A stretch of DNA of 36,266 nucleotides. It comes from a virus. Numbering within the stretch: position 1 is the first letter of the stretch; each line of letters opens with the position of its first letter. The DNA lies in the IMG/VR virus record IMGVR_UViG_3300009488_000041, positions 1 through 36,266 of that record. One strand, written 5' to 3'. The notes under the pieces are model-generated. The model was given only the letters and a program-made list of their open reading frames with translations. It did not search any database and had not been told where the DNA came from. Below, piece after piece: positions 1 to 7,638 of the stretch. The position numbers were made by a program, and so were the translations under genes.

Positions 1-218
1 CCCCTTCATCTGCACCTGCACCTGCACCTGCACCTGCACCTGCACCTGCACCTGCACCTGCACCTGCACCTGCACCTGCACCTGCACCTGCTTTTACTAT
101 GACAGAATTGGCTAATGGTTTAACTCGTGAGCAATATCATAAAGCTGGGTGGACTGATGAAATGCTCATAAATGTCAAATACATGAATGCTCCAAAGCAT
201 GAAGGCATCTTAAGTTAA
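1..218 (+). CDS. C-terminal part of Pro/Ala-rich early phage protein (cut by window start)
   Basis: The open frame enters from the left edge (first full codon at base 3) and ends with TAA at 216-218. It reads PSS, then about 13 Ala-Pro pairs encoded by CACCTG repeats, then a compact tail containing LTREQYHKAGWTDEMLI. That last motif resembles a short C-terminal helix I associate with phage early proteins in which a Pro/Ala linker joins two ordered ends. The gene at 35820-36266 has the matching N-terminal half and runs off the right edge, so the two are probably one gene in a circular genome. The DNA polymerase start follows 36 bases later. Function is unknown. Confidence 0.75.
   Translation, partial: PSSAPAPAPAPAPAPAPAPAPAPAPAPAPAFTMTELANGLTREQYHKAGWTDEMLINVKYMNAPKHEGILS
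13..90 (+). repeat. 13 tandem copies of hexamer CACCTG
   Basis: Perfect tandem CACCTG units fill bases 13-90 and encode an (Ala-Pro)n linker. Repeats of this kind change length by slippage and break short-read assemblies, which is probably why the sequence starts here. Confidence 0.95.
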
Positions 219-253
219 TTTAAGGTCGAATCATCATCACAAGGATTTGTAAA

Positions 254-2215
254 ATGGCTGACATTATTTATGATATAGAATGCTATCCAAATATTTGGAC
301 TTTAATGGCGTCTCCTTGTGATGATGACAACATGCATTATCTATTTGAAATCTCACCACGGGCAAATGATATTCATCGACTATTTGAATTTATAAGGTGG
401 TGCAAATTCAACATGCATAGAATGGTTGGGTTTAATAATGTCGGTTATGATTATCCATTACTGCATTGGATGTTAAATGTTGATCCTAACAGATTTTCTC
501 AATCTCAATTGAACGAAATTATTTATGATAAATCAAACAGTATAATAACTACGCCATGGGAGAATCGTTTTTCAAATGTGATCTATGCTAACAAACAAAT
601 TGTTCCGCAAGTAGATTTATTTAAAATTCATCATTTTGATAATACAAATAGACGAACCAGTTTGAAGCTATTAGAAATAAATATGCGACTTAGGTCTGTT
701 CAAGATTTACCATTTCCACCAGGAACAGTATTAGACTTAGAACAAATGCAAGTTCTCGTTAATTACAATAAACATGATATTTATGCGACAAAAATGTTTT
801 ATTATAAATCTTTAGATAAGATAAATTTTAGAGATGGGCTAACGAAAAAATATAATCGAGATTTTACCAATCATAATGATACTAAGATTGGTAAAGATTT
901 TTTAGTAATGGAGTTAGAAAAACGTCTTGGTCCAAATTGTTGTTATACCAAACCTGCGTTTAAACCTCGAAAAACAAACCAAACAATCTACGATAAACTT
1001 AAATTAGGTGAATTAATCTTTCCAATAATTAAATTCAGAACAAAACAATTTAATGAAATTCTGGATTTCTTTAAAAGAACGGAGACAGCCGAAACTAAAG
1101 GCGCATTCGAAAAACTTTCATGTACTTTTCCCAGTGGTTTAGAATGTGTATTTGGTATGGGAGGAATCCATGCATTTAATAAACCAATGCATGCACAAAG
1201 TTGCAAAGAATATGCAATCATTGATCTAGATGCCAAGAGTTATTACCCTAGCTTAGGAATTGTAAATCGTTTATTTCCTGCGCATCTTTCTGAAGTTTTT
1301 TGTGATATTATGTCAGAATTAAAAATCCAACGAGAACAATATGAGAAAGGAACATCTGAAAATAAAATGCTTAAATTAAGTTTAACCGGTTCATGGGGTT
1401 CGACTAACGACTCGTGGAGTCCATTTTACGATAAAAAATACGCAATGCAGATCACTATCAATGGTCAGTTGCTTCTTTGTATGTTGGCCGAAATGATCAT
1501 GTTGATACCTGATACAATGATACTACAAATGAATACTGATGGTTTAACCGTCAAAATACCGAGAACACTTGAACCCATGTTAAAAGGGTATAAAAAAGAG
1601 TGGGAAAAGCTCACAGGTTTAATTTTGGAATCGCAATATTATAGTGATATGTATTTAAAGAATGTCAATGGTTATTTAGCTGTAGATGTTTTGGGCAATA
1701 TTAAAAGGAAGAAGGATTATAACTATATTCGTGATTGGCATCAGAATCATTCAAAACTAGTCGTGCCTAAAGCTGCTGAAGCGCATTTAATAAGAGGTGT
1801 TGACATTGAGACATTTTTATTAAATCATAAAGATGATTTTGATTTTTGTTTAAGTATAAGAATGACAAAACCTTGGATACTTAGATGGGGAGATATTCAA
1901 GTACAAGGAACAAGTCGTTATTATATTTCAAAAACAGGTAAATCACTTGTCAGAACCGGTCCAGAATTATCGCGAATAACCAGAAAAAAACAAGAAATTT
2001 TAAAGAGTGAGATTGAACAAGGTAGGAATGGGGAAGGATTATTTAAATTGACAAAATCAGGTGATCCCCAACCATTAACACCAGTTCCAAGAAAAATAAG
2101 ATCGAATGTTAACTGGAAGACAACAATTTGTAATGACGGTGTAATCGATAGATCGAATATTGATTATGATTTCTATATTGCAGAAGTTAGAAAATTAACT
2201 GACGGTGTAAAATAA
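254..2215 (+). CDS. Family B-type DNA polymerase with 3'-5' exonuclease domain
   Basis: This is probably the replicative polymerase, 653 residues. An N-terminal proofreading domain shows Exo I (DIE, D7/E9), Exo II (FNNVGYD) and Exo III (YNKHD). The polymerase domain shows motif A as DAKSYYPS with D326 as the likely metal ligand, motif B as KLSLTGSWG from K374, and motif C as NTDG at 427-430. Motif C lacks the first Asp of the usual DTDS, and motif B lacks the usual Asn-Ser, so this is a divergent phage branch. I see no clear protein-priming insertions. The start ATG has AAGGA 8 bases upstream. The next gene begins on the last base of the stop codon, indicating translational coupling. It lies in the rightward early operon. 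Confidence 0.88.
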   Translation: MADIIYDIECYPNIWTLMASPCDDDNMHYLFEISPRANDIHRLFEFIRWCKFNMHRMVGFNNVGYDYPLLHWMLNVDPNRFSQSQLNEIIYDKSNSIITTPWENRFSNVIYANKQIVPQVDLFKIHHFDNTNRRTSLKLLEINMRLRSVQDLPFPPGTVLDLEQMQVLVNYNKHDIYATKMFYYKSLDKINFRDGLTKKYNRDFTNHNDTKIGKDFLVMELEKRLGPNCCYTKPAFKPRKTNQTIYDKLKLGELIFPIIKFRTKQFNEILDFFKRTETAETKGAFEKLSCTFPSGLECVFGMGGIHAFNKPMHAQSCKEYAIIDLDAKSYYPSLGIVNRLFPAHLSEVFCDIMSELKIQREQYEKGTSENKMLKLSLTGSWGSTNDSWSPFYDKKYAMQITINGQLLLCMLAEMIMLIPDTMILQMNTDGLTVKIPRTLEPMLKGYKKEWEKLTGLILESQYYSDMYLKNVNGYLAVDVLGNIKRKKDYNYIRDWHQNHSKLVVPKAAEAHLIRGVDIETFLLNHKDDFDFCLSIRMTKPWILRWGDIQVQGTSRYYISKTGKSLVRTGPELSRITRKKQEILKSEIEQGRNGEGLFKLTKSGDPQPLTPVPRKIRSNVNWKTTICNDGVIDRSNIDYDFYIAEVRKLTDGVK

Positions 2216-2580
2216 TGCCGTTAACATGTGGTTGTGATATGGATTCACCAGAACCAGGGCAAATATATTTTGATGATGGCCCTTCAGATTTTTCAGTCCT
2301 CAATACAATACGAAGTCGAAAATGTTGTAATTGTGACATCAAGATCAAACCCGGTGTTATTGTAACAGAACATGTGCGGTATAAGGTGCCAAAATCCGAT
2401 GTGGAAATTGCTATTTATGGTGAAGATGGTGAAATAGCCTGTGCATCTAAATTTTTATGTGAAAATTGTTCAGATATGTATTTTAATCTCAAAGATCGTG
2501 GGTATGATTGCATCGGGCCTTGGGAAGTAACCGAATGCCTTAATGACTATATTGATATAACATATACAAGGAGAGGGTAA
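2215..2580 (+). CDS. Hypothetical Cys-rich (zinc-ribbon-like) phage protein
   Basis: 121 residues. The ATG overlaps the TAA of the polymerase gene by one base (TAATG), so translation is coupled. Cysteines occur as CGC near the N-terminus, CCNC at about 37-40 and CENC at about 81-84. The CxxC pairs suggest a structural zinc site. The middle contains a TEHVRYK stretch and the C-terminus is acidic. It resembles small phage proteins that follow the polymerase, but I cannot assign a function. Confidence 0.7.
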   Translation: MPLTCGCDMDSPEPGQIYFDDGPSDFSVLNTIRSRKCCNCDIKIKPGVIVTEHVRYKVPKSDVEIAIYGEDGEIACASKFLCENCSDMYFNLKDRGYDCIGPWEVTECLNDYIDITYTRRG

Positions 2581-2586
2581 TATAAA

Positions 2587-2676
2587 ATGAATATAGACGA
2601 ATTGAGTCAAATACTTAGTCATGATGCGCAGATTAAATATGGTGTAGATCTAGGAAAATATGTAAGATTGAAATGA
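2587..2676 (+). CDS. Possible 29-residue peptide
   Basis: A short frame starts at ATG 2587, preceded by AAGGAGAGGG, which lies in the last codons of the upstream gene and is a good ribosome site. It encodes MNIDELSQILSHDAQIKYGV and continues to KYVRLK, then TGA. The strong ribosome site supports translation. The product may be a small helical protein or the remnant of a larger one. No function can be proposed. Confidence 0.4.
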   Translation: MNIDELSQILSHDAQIKYGVDLGKYVRLK

Positions 2677-2677
2677 T

Positions 2678-2758
2678 ATGTTTAAATATTTGTATATGGG
2701 TGTATATTTTATGTTTCATGTGTATTTATTTGTGTGGTTAATATTAAAACTTATCTAG
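2678..2758 (+). CDS. Possible 26-residue hydrophobic peptide
   Basis: ATG at 2678, one base after the TGA of the preceding short frame. It encodes MFKYLYMGVYFMFHVYLFVW and ends LILKLI, so almost the whole peptide could form one membrane helix. The ribosome site is weak (AAGATTG). In AT-rich DNA such a frame can arise by chance, so this is tentative. Confidence 0.22.
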   Translation: MFKYLYMGVYFMFHVYLFVWLILKLI

Positions 2759-2766
2759 GGGTGTTT

Positions 2767-2997
2767 ATGAGTAAAAAATTTGAAACGATATTCCATACTG
2801 ATGATTCAGTAGGTTCTTCCATATCTCTTGTTGAGTTGGAAGGTGATACAAAGTTTTGGGCATGGGCAGTTTATTTAAATCGTCTTGATTTGTGTATAAA
2901 AGGTAAGAAAACAGAGTATTATTTTAAAACTCGTGAAAATGCCATGAATTTTTTTAAGGAGGTGAAGCACAAGGCTCTTCTTTCCAATGTAAAATAG
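2767..2997 (+). CDS. Small hypothetical protein, paralogue of the gene at 35521
   Basis: 76 residues from ATG 2767, which has GGGGTG 4 bases upstream. A GTG 33 bases earlier is open but has no better ribosome site. The C-terminal half (WAVYL, then YYFKTRENAMNFFKEV, then KALLSNVK) aligns with WRVYL, YFKSFRSAARYFREL and KALFSSRVK of the protein at 35521-35802. The two early-operon genes are therefore related. The conserved aromatic/basic pattern could be a small nucleic-acid or protein-binding fold; function unknown. Confidence 0.6.
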   Translation: MSKKFETIFHTDDSVGSSISLVELEGDTKFWAWAVYLNRLDLCIKGKKTEYYFKTRENAMNFFKEVKHKALLSNVK

Positions 2998-3052
2998 AAG
3001 CAAAGAGTGGAGTTAGGTGTACTACAGATTAAATTATCTAAGGGTTAAAATT

Positions 3053-3343
3053 ATGCAAACATATCTTCAAGTTCATAAGACATGTCAACAAAATTTAGTT
3101 GGATGTGGAATAGATGTTTATGTTGCGACAATGTCAAATCCAGATGAACTTTATTTTGGTAAGTATAAAGATAGGAGTTTGGAAACTTTTAAAGGTAGAA
3201 AAGGATATTGGATTGTATGGGATGATGGGGAAATGAATGCAGCTAGGTTGGTAATAGATGAGAATGGGAAACCTGCTGGTTTCATTCCTAGAATGTTTTC
3301 TGATGGATCCGTTTATGGATATATTAAAAATGAGGGTATATAA
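3053..3343 (+). CDS. Hypothetical early protein A of a duplicated module
   Basis: 96 residues from ATG 3053, preceded by AAGGG. A GTG 36 bases upstream is open but less likely. The C-terminal third (GYWIVWDDGEMNAARLVIDE) reappears in the protein at 3585 as GYWTVLQDGKISSTKLVINE. The following gene starts 1 base after the TAA. No known family is recognised. Confidence 0.58.
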   Translation: MQTYLQVHKTCQQNLVGCGIDVYVATMSNPDELYFGKYKDRSLETFKGRKGYWIVWDDGEMNAARLVIDENGKPAGFIPRMFSDGSVYGYIKNEGI

Positions 3344-3344
3344 T

Positions 3345-3563
3345 ATGAATGAGAGATTCGGAATGATAACGTTAAAAGATTCCCCTGCACAAGATAGGGG
3401 AGGTTGTGATCAATGTAGATGGGCAGGTGATATTAGTAGTTGCCAAATAAAACGAGAAGGTAGTTTGGAAGAAGGTTATTATGATGTGTATTTATGTCCT
3501 GTATGCTTAGATACTTCCCTTACTGATTATTGGTATTCCAATGAAGAGATTTTGTTTTGGTAA
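3345..3563 (+). CDS. Small CxxC protein B of a duplicated module
   Basis: 72 residues. ATG 3345 lies 1 base after the previous stop and was preferred over an in-frame ATG at 3258 that would overlap the upstream gene by 86 bases. It contains CDQC, a later single Cys and CPVC, a likely zinc-ribbon arrangement, and ends DYWYSNEEI. The protein at 3585-3848 repeats this pattern (CDQC, CPSC, NYWYSNKED). Function unknown; a nucleic-acid-binding zinc ribbon is possible. Confidence 0.6.
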   Translation: MNERFGMITLKDSPAQDRGGCDQCRWAGDISSCQIKREGSLEEGYYDVYLCPVCLDTSLTDYWYSNEEILFW

Positions 3564-3584
3564 ATTCAAGGGTATTGGACTGTA

Positions 3585-3848
3585 TTGCAAGATGGGAAAA
3601 TAAGTTCCACTAAATTAGTAATAAATGAAATGGGGTTTGTAATAGGAATGATAGAATTAAAATACTTACCTGGATTTGATAAAGGTGATTGTGATCAATG
3701 TGGATGGGTAGGGGAACTTAATAGTTGTCGAATGGAACAAGAAGGTGATTTTGAAAAAGATTCTCATAATTTTTATAATGTGTATAAATGTCCATCATGT
3801 TTAGCGGCTCTTAGTAATTATTGGTATTCTAATAAAGAGGATATATGA
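3585..3848 (+). CDS. Fused duplicate of modules A and B (zinc-ribbon-like)
   Basis: 87 residues from a TTG start; AAGGG lies 11 bases upstream. Residues 1-24 match the C-terminus of the protein at 3053, and the rest matches the whole zinc-ribbon-like protein at 3345. The upstream sequence stays open in the same frame back to the TAA of the previous gene and still encodes the shared GYW motif. This is therefore a tandem duplicate in which two neighbouring genes became fused. It may be a working gene or a decaying copy. Confidence 0.5.
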   Translation: MQDGKISSTKLVINEMGFVIGMIELKYLPGFDKGDCDQCGWVGELNSCRMEQEGDFEKDSHNFYNVYKCPSCLAALSNYWYSNKEDI

Positions 3849-3849
3849 T

Positions 3850-4245
3850 ATGAACATCAAGAATCTTGAAAAACAAGCTATAGTTATTAATGAGAATATA
3901 GGTATAATTAAAAAATTCCTATTAAGTGAATTATATTTGATAGAAAAAATAATAATAATGATAGCTGTAGCAATGATAATAATGATACTAGGTTTTGTCT
4001 CAGAAAATCAAGAATCATTTGTAATATTGTTGTCATTATCATTATTCAGTTCATTATATTATTTTTCGTTGAAAGCAAGTCACCGGAAATGTGCTAATAC
4101 TATTCGAAAATGTGACAGTTTACTATACGACATCATGATATATATAACTGTTGAATTGCATAATAATGAAGTTGAAATATTGTCAGAGGAAAGATTAGTT
4201 GAATTTCAAGATCGGGTAGATGAATTGCAATGGGGTGTTAAATAA
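3850..4245 (+). CDS. Small protein with two predicted membrane helices
   Basis: 131 residues; ATG 3850 follows the previous TGA by one base. A basic N-terminus leads to a very hydrophobic segment at about 33-50 (IIIMIAVAMIIMILGFV) and a second at about 57-75 (FVILLSLSLFSSLYYF), joined by a short acidic loop. A hydrophilic helical C-terminus follows. A two-helix hairpin with a charged tail would fit a holin or other membrane effector, but no endolysin is adjacent, so the role is open. The next gene starts on its stop codon (TAATG). Confidence 0.55.
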   Translation: MNIKNLEKQAIVINENIGIIKKFLLSELYLIEKIIIMIAVAMIIMILGFVSENQESFVILLSLSLFSSLYYFSLKASHRKCANTIRKCDSLLYDIMIYITVELHNNEVEILSEERLVEFQDRVDELQWGVK

Positions 4246-4505
4246 TGGATATTCAAACATTTAAAAACAAAGTTAAAGACATTAGTAAGGATATAAACGC
4301 AAATCGACAATTAATGTTAATTAGAGTGCATCAACAAGTTAAAATACTTGAAAAGCAGGAATCTTTGTTAAGTGATCTTGATAATTTCGCGACAATTTTA
4401 TTGATTTTCGAAAGTGAAGATGTATCAATACTGGAAAAACAATTGCTAAATCTCCAAGCACGTGCTGACAATATACATGACTTAGTAATAAAGGATAATG
4501 AATAA
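4245..4505 (+). CDS. Hypothetical helical/coiled-coil protein
   Basis: 86 residues, coupled by TAATG overlaps to both neighbours. It is rich in Lys, Glu, Gln and Leu, with heptad-like spacing in QVKILEKQESLLSDL and LEKQLLNLQARADNIHD, suggesting a small coiled coil. The pattern is similar to the C-terminus of the preceding membrane protein, so the two may work together. No family recognised. Confidence 0.55.
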   Translation: MDIQTFKNKVKDISKDINANRQLMLIRVHQQVKILEKQESLLSDLDNFATILLIFESEDVSILEKQLLNLQARADNIHDLVIKDNE

Positions 4506-4843
4506 TGAACATTAAGACTGGGGATGAGATATTTTTAACGGAATGGGTATACATAGGTTTTTCTCAAAGGTTGTCTTGGAAAAAAGCAGTTGTAACTAGA
4601 ATAACGAAAACATTAATTTTTGTTGAGGATATTAAATTTCGAAAATGTAGTCTGGGAGTAGATTTATTTGAAATAAATGATGAGACTTTGTGCAGAGCAA
4701 CAGAAGATAACAGCCTTTTAAGGCGTAAAGAACTCCAAATTAAATTTAGTGTTTATAAATGGCAACATATCGAGTTAGAAACACTTGAAGACATTAACAA
4801 TATTTTACTATTGGCAGAAATCACAACAAGGAACAATAAATGA
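4505..4843 (+). CDS. Hypothetical protein, possible small beta-barrel N-terminus
   Basis: 112 residues, ATG overlapping the previous TAA. The N-terminus (MNIKTGDEIFLTEW, then AVVTRITKTLIFVEDIKFR) reads like a small SH3-like beta-barrel of the kind starting with a K-x-G-D-E turn, and is followed by a helical C-terminus. No catalytic motif is visible. It overlaps the next gene by 4 bases (ATGA). Confidence 0.55.
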   Translation: MNIKTGDEIFLTEWVYIGFSQRLSWKKAVVTRITKTLIFVEDIKFRKCSLGVDLFEINDETLCRATEDNSLLRRKELQIKFSVYKWQHIELETLEDINNILLLAEITTRNNK

Positions 4844-5304
4844 ATCATCAAGATGATGGGTCCAAAATTGTTCAAGAGCACAAATTCAATTTCATTTGTC
4901 GCATTGAGTTGGAACTTAGGTCTGATGGTTCGATCCTTAAAGAAGAACCATGTGGAGGAAATACACAGGTTATGCATAGATATGGTAAAGGGCCATTTTC
5001 AAGATTCAAAATTCCTACTGATATTCGTGATGAAGGCGTGCATATATTAATGAGCAATAACACCATCAAATATATAGGCGGAAGTACAAATTTTGCACGG
5101 AGTTATAACTCTGGATTTGGGAGAATAGCTATTAGATCAGCCCCGTTCATAGGTGGTAACGAAACGTATTGCCGAATCAATACATTAACATTAAATCAGA
5201 TAGAATCGGGTTCAATTGTTGAGTTATGGTTTAAAAAAACCGCACAGTATCACAGGGTGAAATCTCGATTAATTCACAGGCTAAATCCTGGATGGAATCG
5301 TTAA
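4840..5304 (+). CDS. GIY-YIG-like protein with altered first motif
   Basis: 154 residues. From about residue 66 the sequence follows the GIY-YIG nuclease pattern: GVHIL (canonical GIY/GVY) at 66-70, IKYIG at 76-80, ARSYNSGFGRI with Arg87 at the usual catalytic position, a GG-x-TYCRIN segment, and a C-terminal HRLNPGWN that matches the RLxPxWN end of a small phage/bacterial branch. The first-motif Tyr is His here. Known members are endonucleases; whether this one is active is unclear. It is the last gene of the rightward early operon, and its TAA overlaps the stop codon of the opposing tail fibre gene by 4 bases. Confidence 0.6.
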   Translation: MNHQDDGSKIVQEHKFNFICRIELELRSDGSILKEEPCGGNTQVMHRYGKGPFSRFKIPTDIRDEGVHILMSNNTIKYIGGSTNFARSYNSGFGRIAIRSAPFIGGNETYCRINTLTLNQIESGSIVELWFKKTAQYHRVKSRLIHRLNPGWNR

Positions 5305-6701
5305 GTATGTGCAATCCCCCATACTGTAAACCTTCCAGATGTTATATTGCCGCTACTGAATAATACTTGAACTCTATCTAGTGTAATCGCAGCCAATCTT
5401 ATTCCTCGAAAAGGTCCACCATGGTAAGCGGCACTAGCATTTTTATGGATAAAATCCCCTGTTATGGTTGGACCTTCTGAATCTGAGGGGATTATATCCC
5501 CTGTACCACCTATTCCGTCAGCTGTAGTTACATTTAATGCAATTCCTATGTTTGAGGTGCCTGCATTTACCGAAGCTGCATATGCAGCTGAGGCTACTGT
5601 TACATTTGTGCTATGGTATGCGTAATCGGTGGCCCCACTGTCAATTCCTCCAGCATCGCCAACTCTCATCTGAAATGAAACATTATTTGATGAGGGTATC
5701 ATTTTGACCCATGCAAAAGCAAACCTATCGTATATAGTAGTATCAAGACCTGTTATTGTAAGTGAAGGGCTAGCAGAAGCTACCTTTGAATCTATTACTA
5801 CCCATGAACCTTTAGCGCCATCAGCTTTGTTGATCGTACCAACGACAACATTTGCAGCAACTGATTGAAAATCGATAATGTCACCGGGAGCAGTAGTAAA
5901 ATTGCTACCCCCATTATTCAAAGTTATACCCGCTCCTACTGTGATAGCTAATACACCGTCAAATTGAAGTTGAAAACGTCTATTTGTAGCAACGGTTATA
6001 GTTGCAAAACCCGTCGTTCCGGTCACATTGAAATAGTCACCATCAATACCTAAGATTAGAGGTGACGCTGAGGCCAGATCCCCACCTTTTGTTGAACCCA
6101 CATAATTGTCGTTAGGATCGAGGAAGCCACCAAGCTGTGGTGATGTGTCATCGACAAGATTAATGGCCACAGGGGTGCCATTTGCCCTAGTGATGGCAAC
6201 AATTCGAACAGTATTCGCAGCTGTAGAAAAACATTGGAATTGATCACCCGGACTGGTTGTGAAATTTGCACCACCTGGAATCACAATTGATGCACCATGG
6301 GTAACAACTAGTGCCCCATCGAATTGCAAAATGAAAAACCTATTTGCAGCAACTGTCATAACTGCAAACCCAGTCGTACCAGTCACATCAAAATAGTCAC
6401 CATCAATACCTAAGACAAGAGGTGACGCTGAGGCCAGATCCCCACCTTTGTCCATACCGATAAAATTATCATTAGGATCCAGAAATCCTCCGAGTTGGGG
6501 TGATGTATCATCAACAACGGCAGTTAGAGTACCGGGTGGTCCTTGCGGTCCTACATCACCTTTCAGTGTATTTCCACCTGTGGTAGATCCATCACCAACA
6601 AAAGCCTCATCTAAATCTTCATCATAAATATGTTCACCTTCTATCGGTGTATATCCAGTACGTTCTGCTGTAGTCACTAAAGGAATTGTATATAGTGCCA
6701 T
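5301..6701 (-). CDS. Tail fibre protein with collagen-like turn and duplicated domain
   Basis: 466 residues, chosen from ATG 6701, which has GGGAGGAG 8 bases upstream; an in-frame GTG at 6722 lies before that site. The N-terminus (ALYTIPLVTT) is followed by GDVGPQGPPG, a collagen-like segment typical of trimeric phage fibres. Two copies of a roughly 110-residue beta-rich domain follow, each beginning DDTSPQLGGFLDPNDN and containing GIDGDYF-VTGTTGFA. A C-terminal domain ending RFTVWGIAHT probably forms the receptor-binding tip. It is the last gene of the late operon, consistent with a host-range role. Confidence 0.78.
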   Translation of the reverse strand: MALYTIPLVTTAERTGYTPIEGEHIYDEDLDEAFVGDGSTTGGNTLKGDVGPQGPPGTLTAVVDDTSPQLGGFLDPNDNFIGMDKGGDLASASPLVLGIDGDYFDVTGTTGFAVMTVAANRFFILQFDGALVVTHGASIVIPGGANFTTSPGDQFQCFSTAANTVRIVAITRANGTPVAINLVDDTSPQLGGFLDPNDNYVGSTKGGDLASASPLILGIDGDYFNVTGTTGFATITVATNRRFQLQFDGVLAITVGAGITLNNGGSNFTTAPGDIIDFQSVAANVVVGTINKADGAKGSWVVIDSKVASASPSLTITGLDTTIYDRFAFAWVKMIPSSNNVSFQMRVGDAGGIDSGATDYAYHSTNVTVASAAYAASVNAGTSNIGIALNVTTADGIGGTGDIIPSDSEGPTITGDFIHKNASAAYHGGPFRGIRLAAITLDRVQVLFSSGNITSGRFTVWGIAHT

Positions 6702-6702
6702 G

Positions 6703-7470
6703 TTAAAATCTCCTCCCACCAATAAAAGATGCTGTTCCAGTAAAACGTCTACCTAAATTCATAACGGTTCCAGATCCTGCGGAACCAACTAATCCTGTCA
6801 CTGCAGTACGATCTAAACCAGTTTGTATAGCGTCTGCTGAAGCTTCAGCAGCACTTATTGCCGCTTCAGCTGCGCTAGCTTCAGCATCAGCGGCAAATGA
6901 TTCTGATACTGTGACATTCTTACTTGTGATAATAACGACGTTATCCGAGATCCCAGAAGGGGGAGGTGTCGTGAATGTTACAGTATCGACAAGTAAAGAC
7001 CATAAACTGGGAGAGTTGTATACGCCATCTACAAAAATTTGCAGGTTGTCGTCTCCAGATGGTATTTCAGAAAGTGTAAAGTTTGTTTCGATACCATCAC
7101 CAGCAAATGTATCAACTATGCTATCTGCTGTTGCTACAGCTAAGGGTTGCCAATTTGCAGTAGTAAAGCTACTCCCAGTTGTAAATGGTACTGGGACTTT
7201 TGCAACATAAAAATCTCCAGTTCCTGCCGGGAACCTATAAACCTGTATATTGCTAGTTACACTAGTGATGGCAGTCCAATCAATAGCTGGGATTTGAAAA
7301 CCAAGTTTTGATAATTGTCCTTGGACTGTGTTTATTGTGCTACCAAGACGTGTTGTGGCTTCATCGATAGGAGCACCAGAGACTTCTCCTTCAATTCGAC
7401 TGTTTGCAATTTCAGCAAGAGTAATTGCATCAGTTTGAGCATTGTCAAGATCTTGAACCGTAAGAGCCAT
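6703..7470 (-). CDS. Tail fibre / tail-associated protein with Ala-rich coiled coil
   Basis: 255 residues. It starts ALTVQDLDNAQTDAITLAEI, an N-terminal helix. A beta-rich block DTFAGDGIETNFTLSEIPSG ... LQIFVDGVYN follows that I recognise as common in phage tail fibre proteins, then an Ala-rich coiled coil (ASAAEAAISAAEASADA) at about 195-215 and a short tip. It ends 1 base before the ATG of the next fibre gene, whose ribosome site lies inside its last codons. It is probably the fibre part that attaches to the tail tip. Confidence 0.68.
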   Translation of the reverse strand: MALTVQDLDNAQTDAITLAEIANSRIEGEVSGAPIDEATTRLGSTINTVQGQLSKLGFQIPAIDWTAITSVTSNIQVYRFPAGTGDFYVAKVPVPFTTGSSFTTANWQPLAVATADSIVDTFAGDGIETNFTLSEIPSGDDNLQIFVDGVYNSPSLWSLLVDTVTFTTPPPSGISDNVVIITSKNVTVSESFAADAEASAAEAAISAAEASADAIQTGLDRTAVTGLVGSAGSGTVMNLGRRFTGTASFIGGRRF

Positions 7471-7479
7471 TATTTAACC

Positions 7480-7638
7480 CTAGTTTGTTGGATTTTGTGG
7501 TGGTGTACCGATGTTTTCTTTTTTAGACTCATTCCAGAAATATACTGAAAACATAGATATGAGAGCTACAATGTTACAAGGTATACCCATTATCATCAAT
7601 GTTATCATTAGTAGCACAAAGATGGACTTGTTCAACAT
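7480..7638 (-). CDS. 52-residue membrane protein (too short for usual gene finding)
   Basis: ATG at 7638, TAG at 7480-7482. The peptide begins MLNKSIFVLLMITLMIMGIP, continues through CNIVALISMFSVYFW, and ends with a hydrophilic ESKKENIGTPPQNPTN tail. One long or two short membrane helices are likely. It fills the otherwise empty 261-base gap between the J-like gene and the fibre gene on the same strand and ends 9 bases before the fibre ATG. The ribosome site (AAGAG) is weak. It could be a holin-like or accessory membrane protein. Confidence 0.45.
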   Translation of the reverse strand: MLNKSIFVLLMITLMIMGIPCNIVALISMFSVYFWNESKKENIGTPPQNPTN

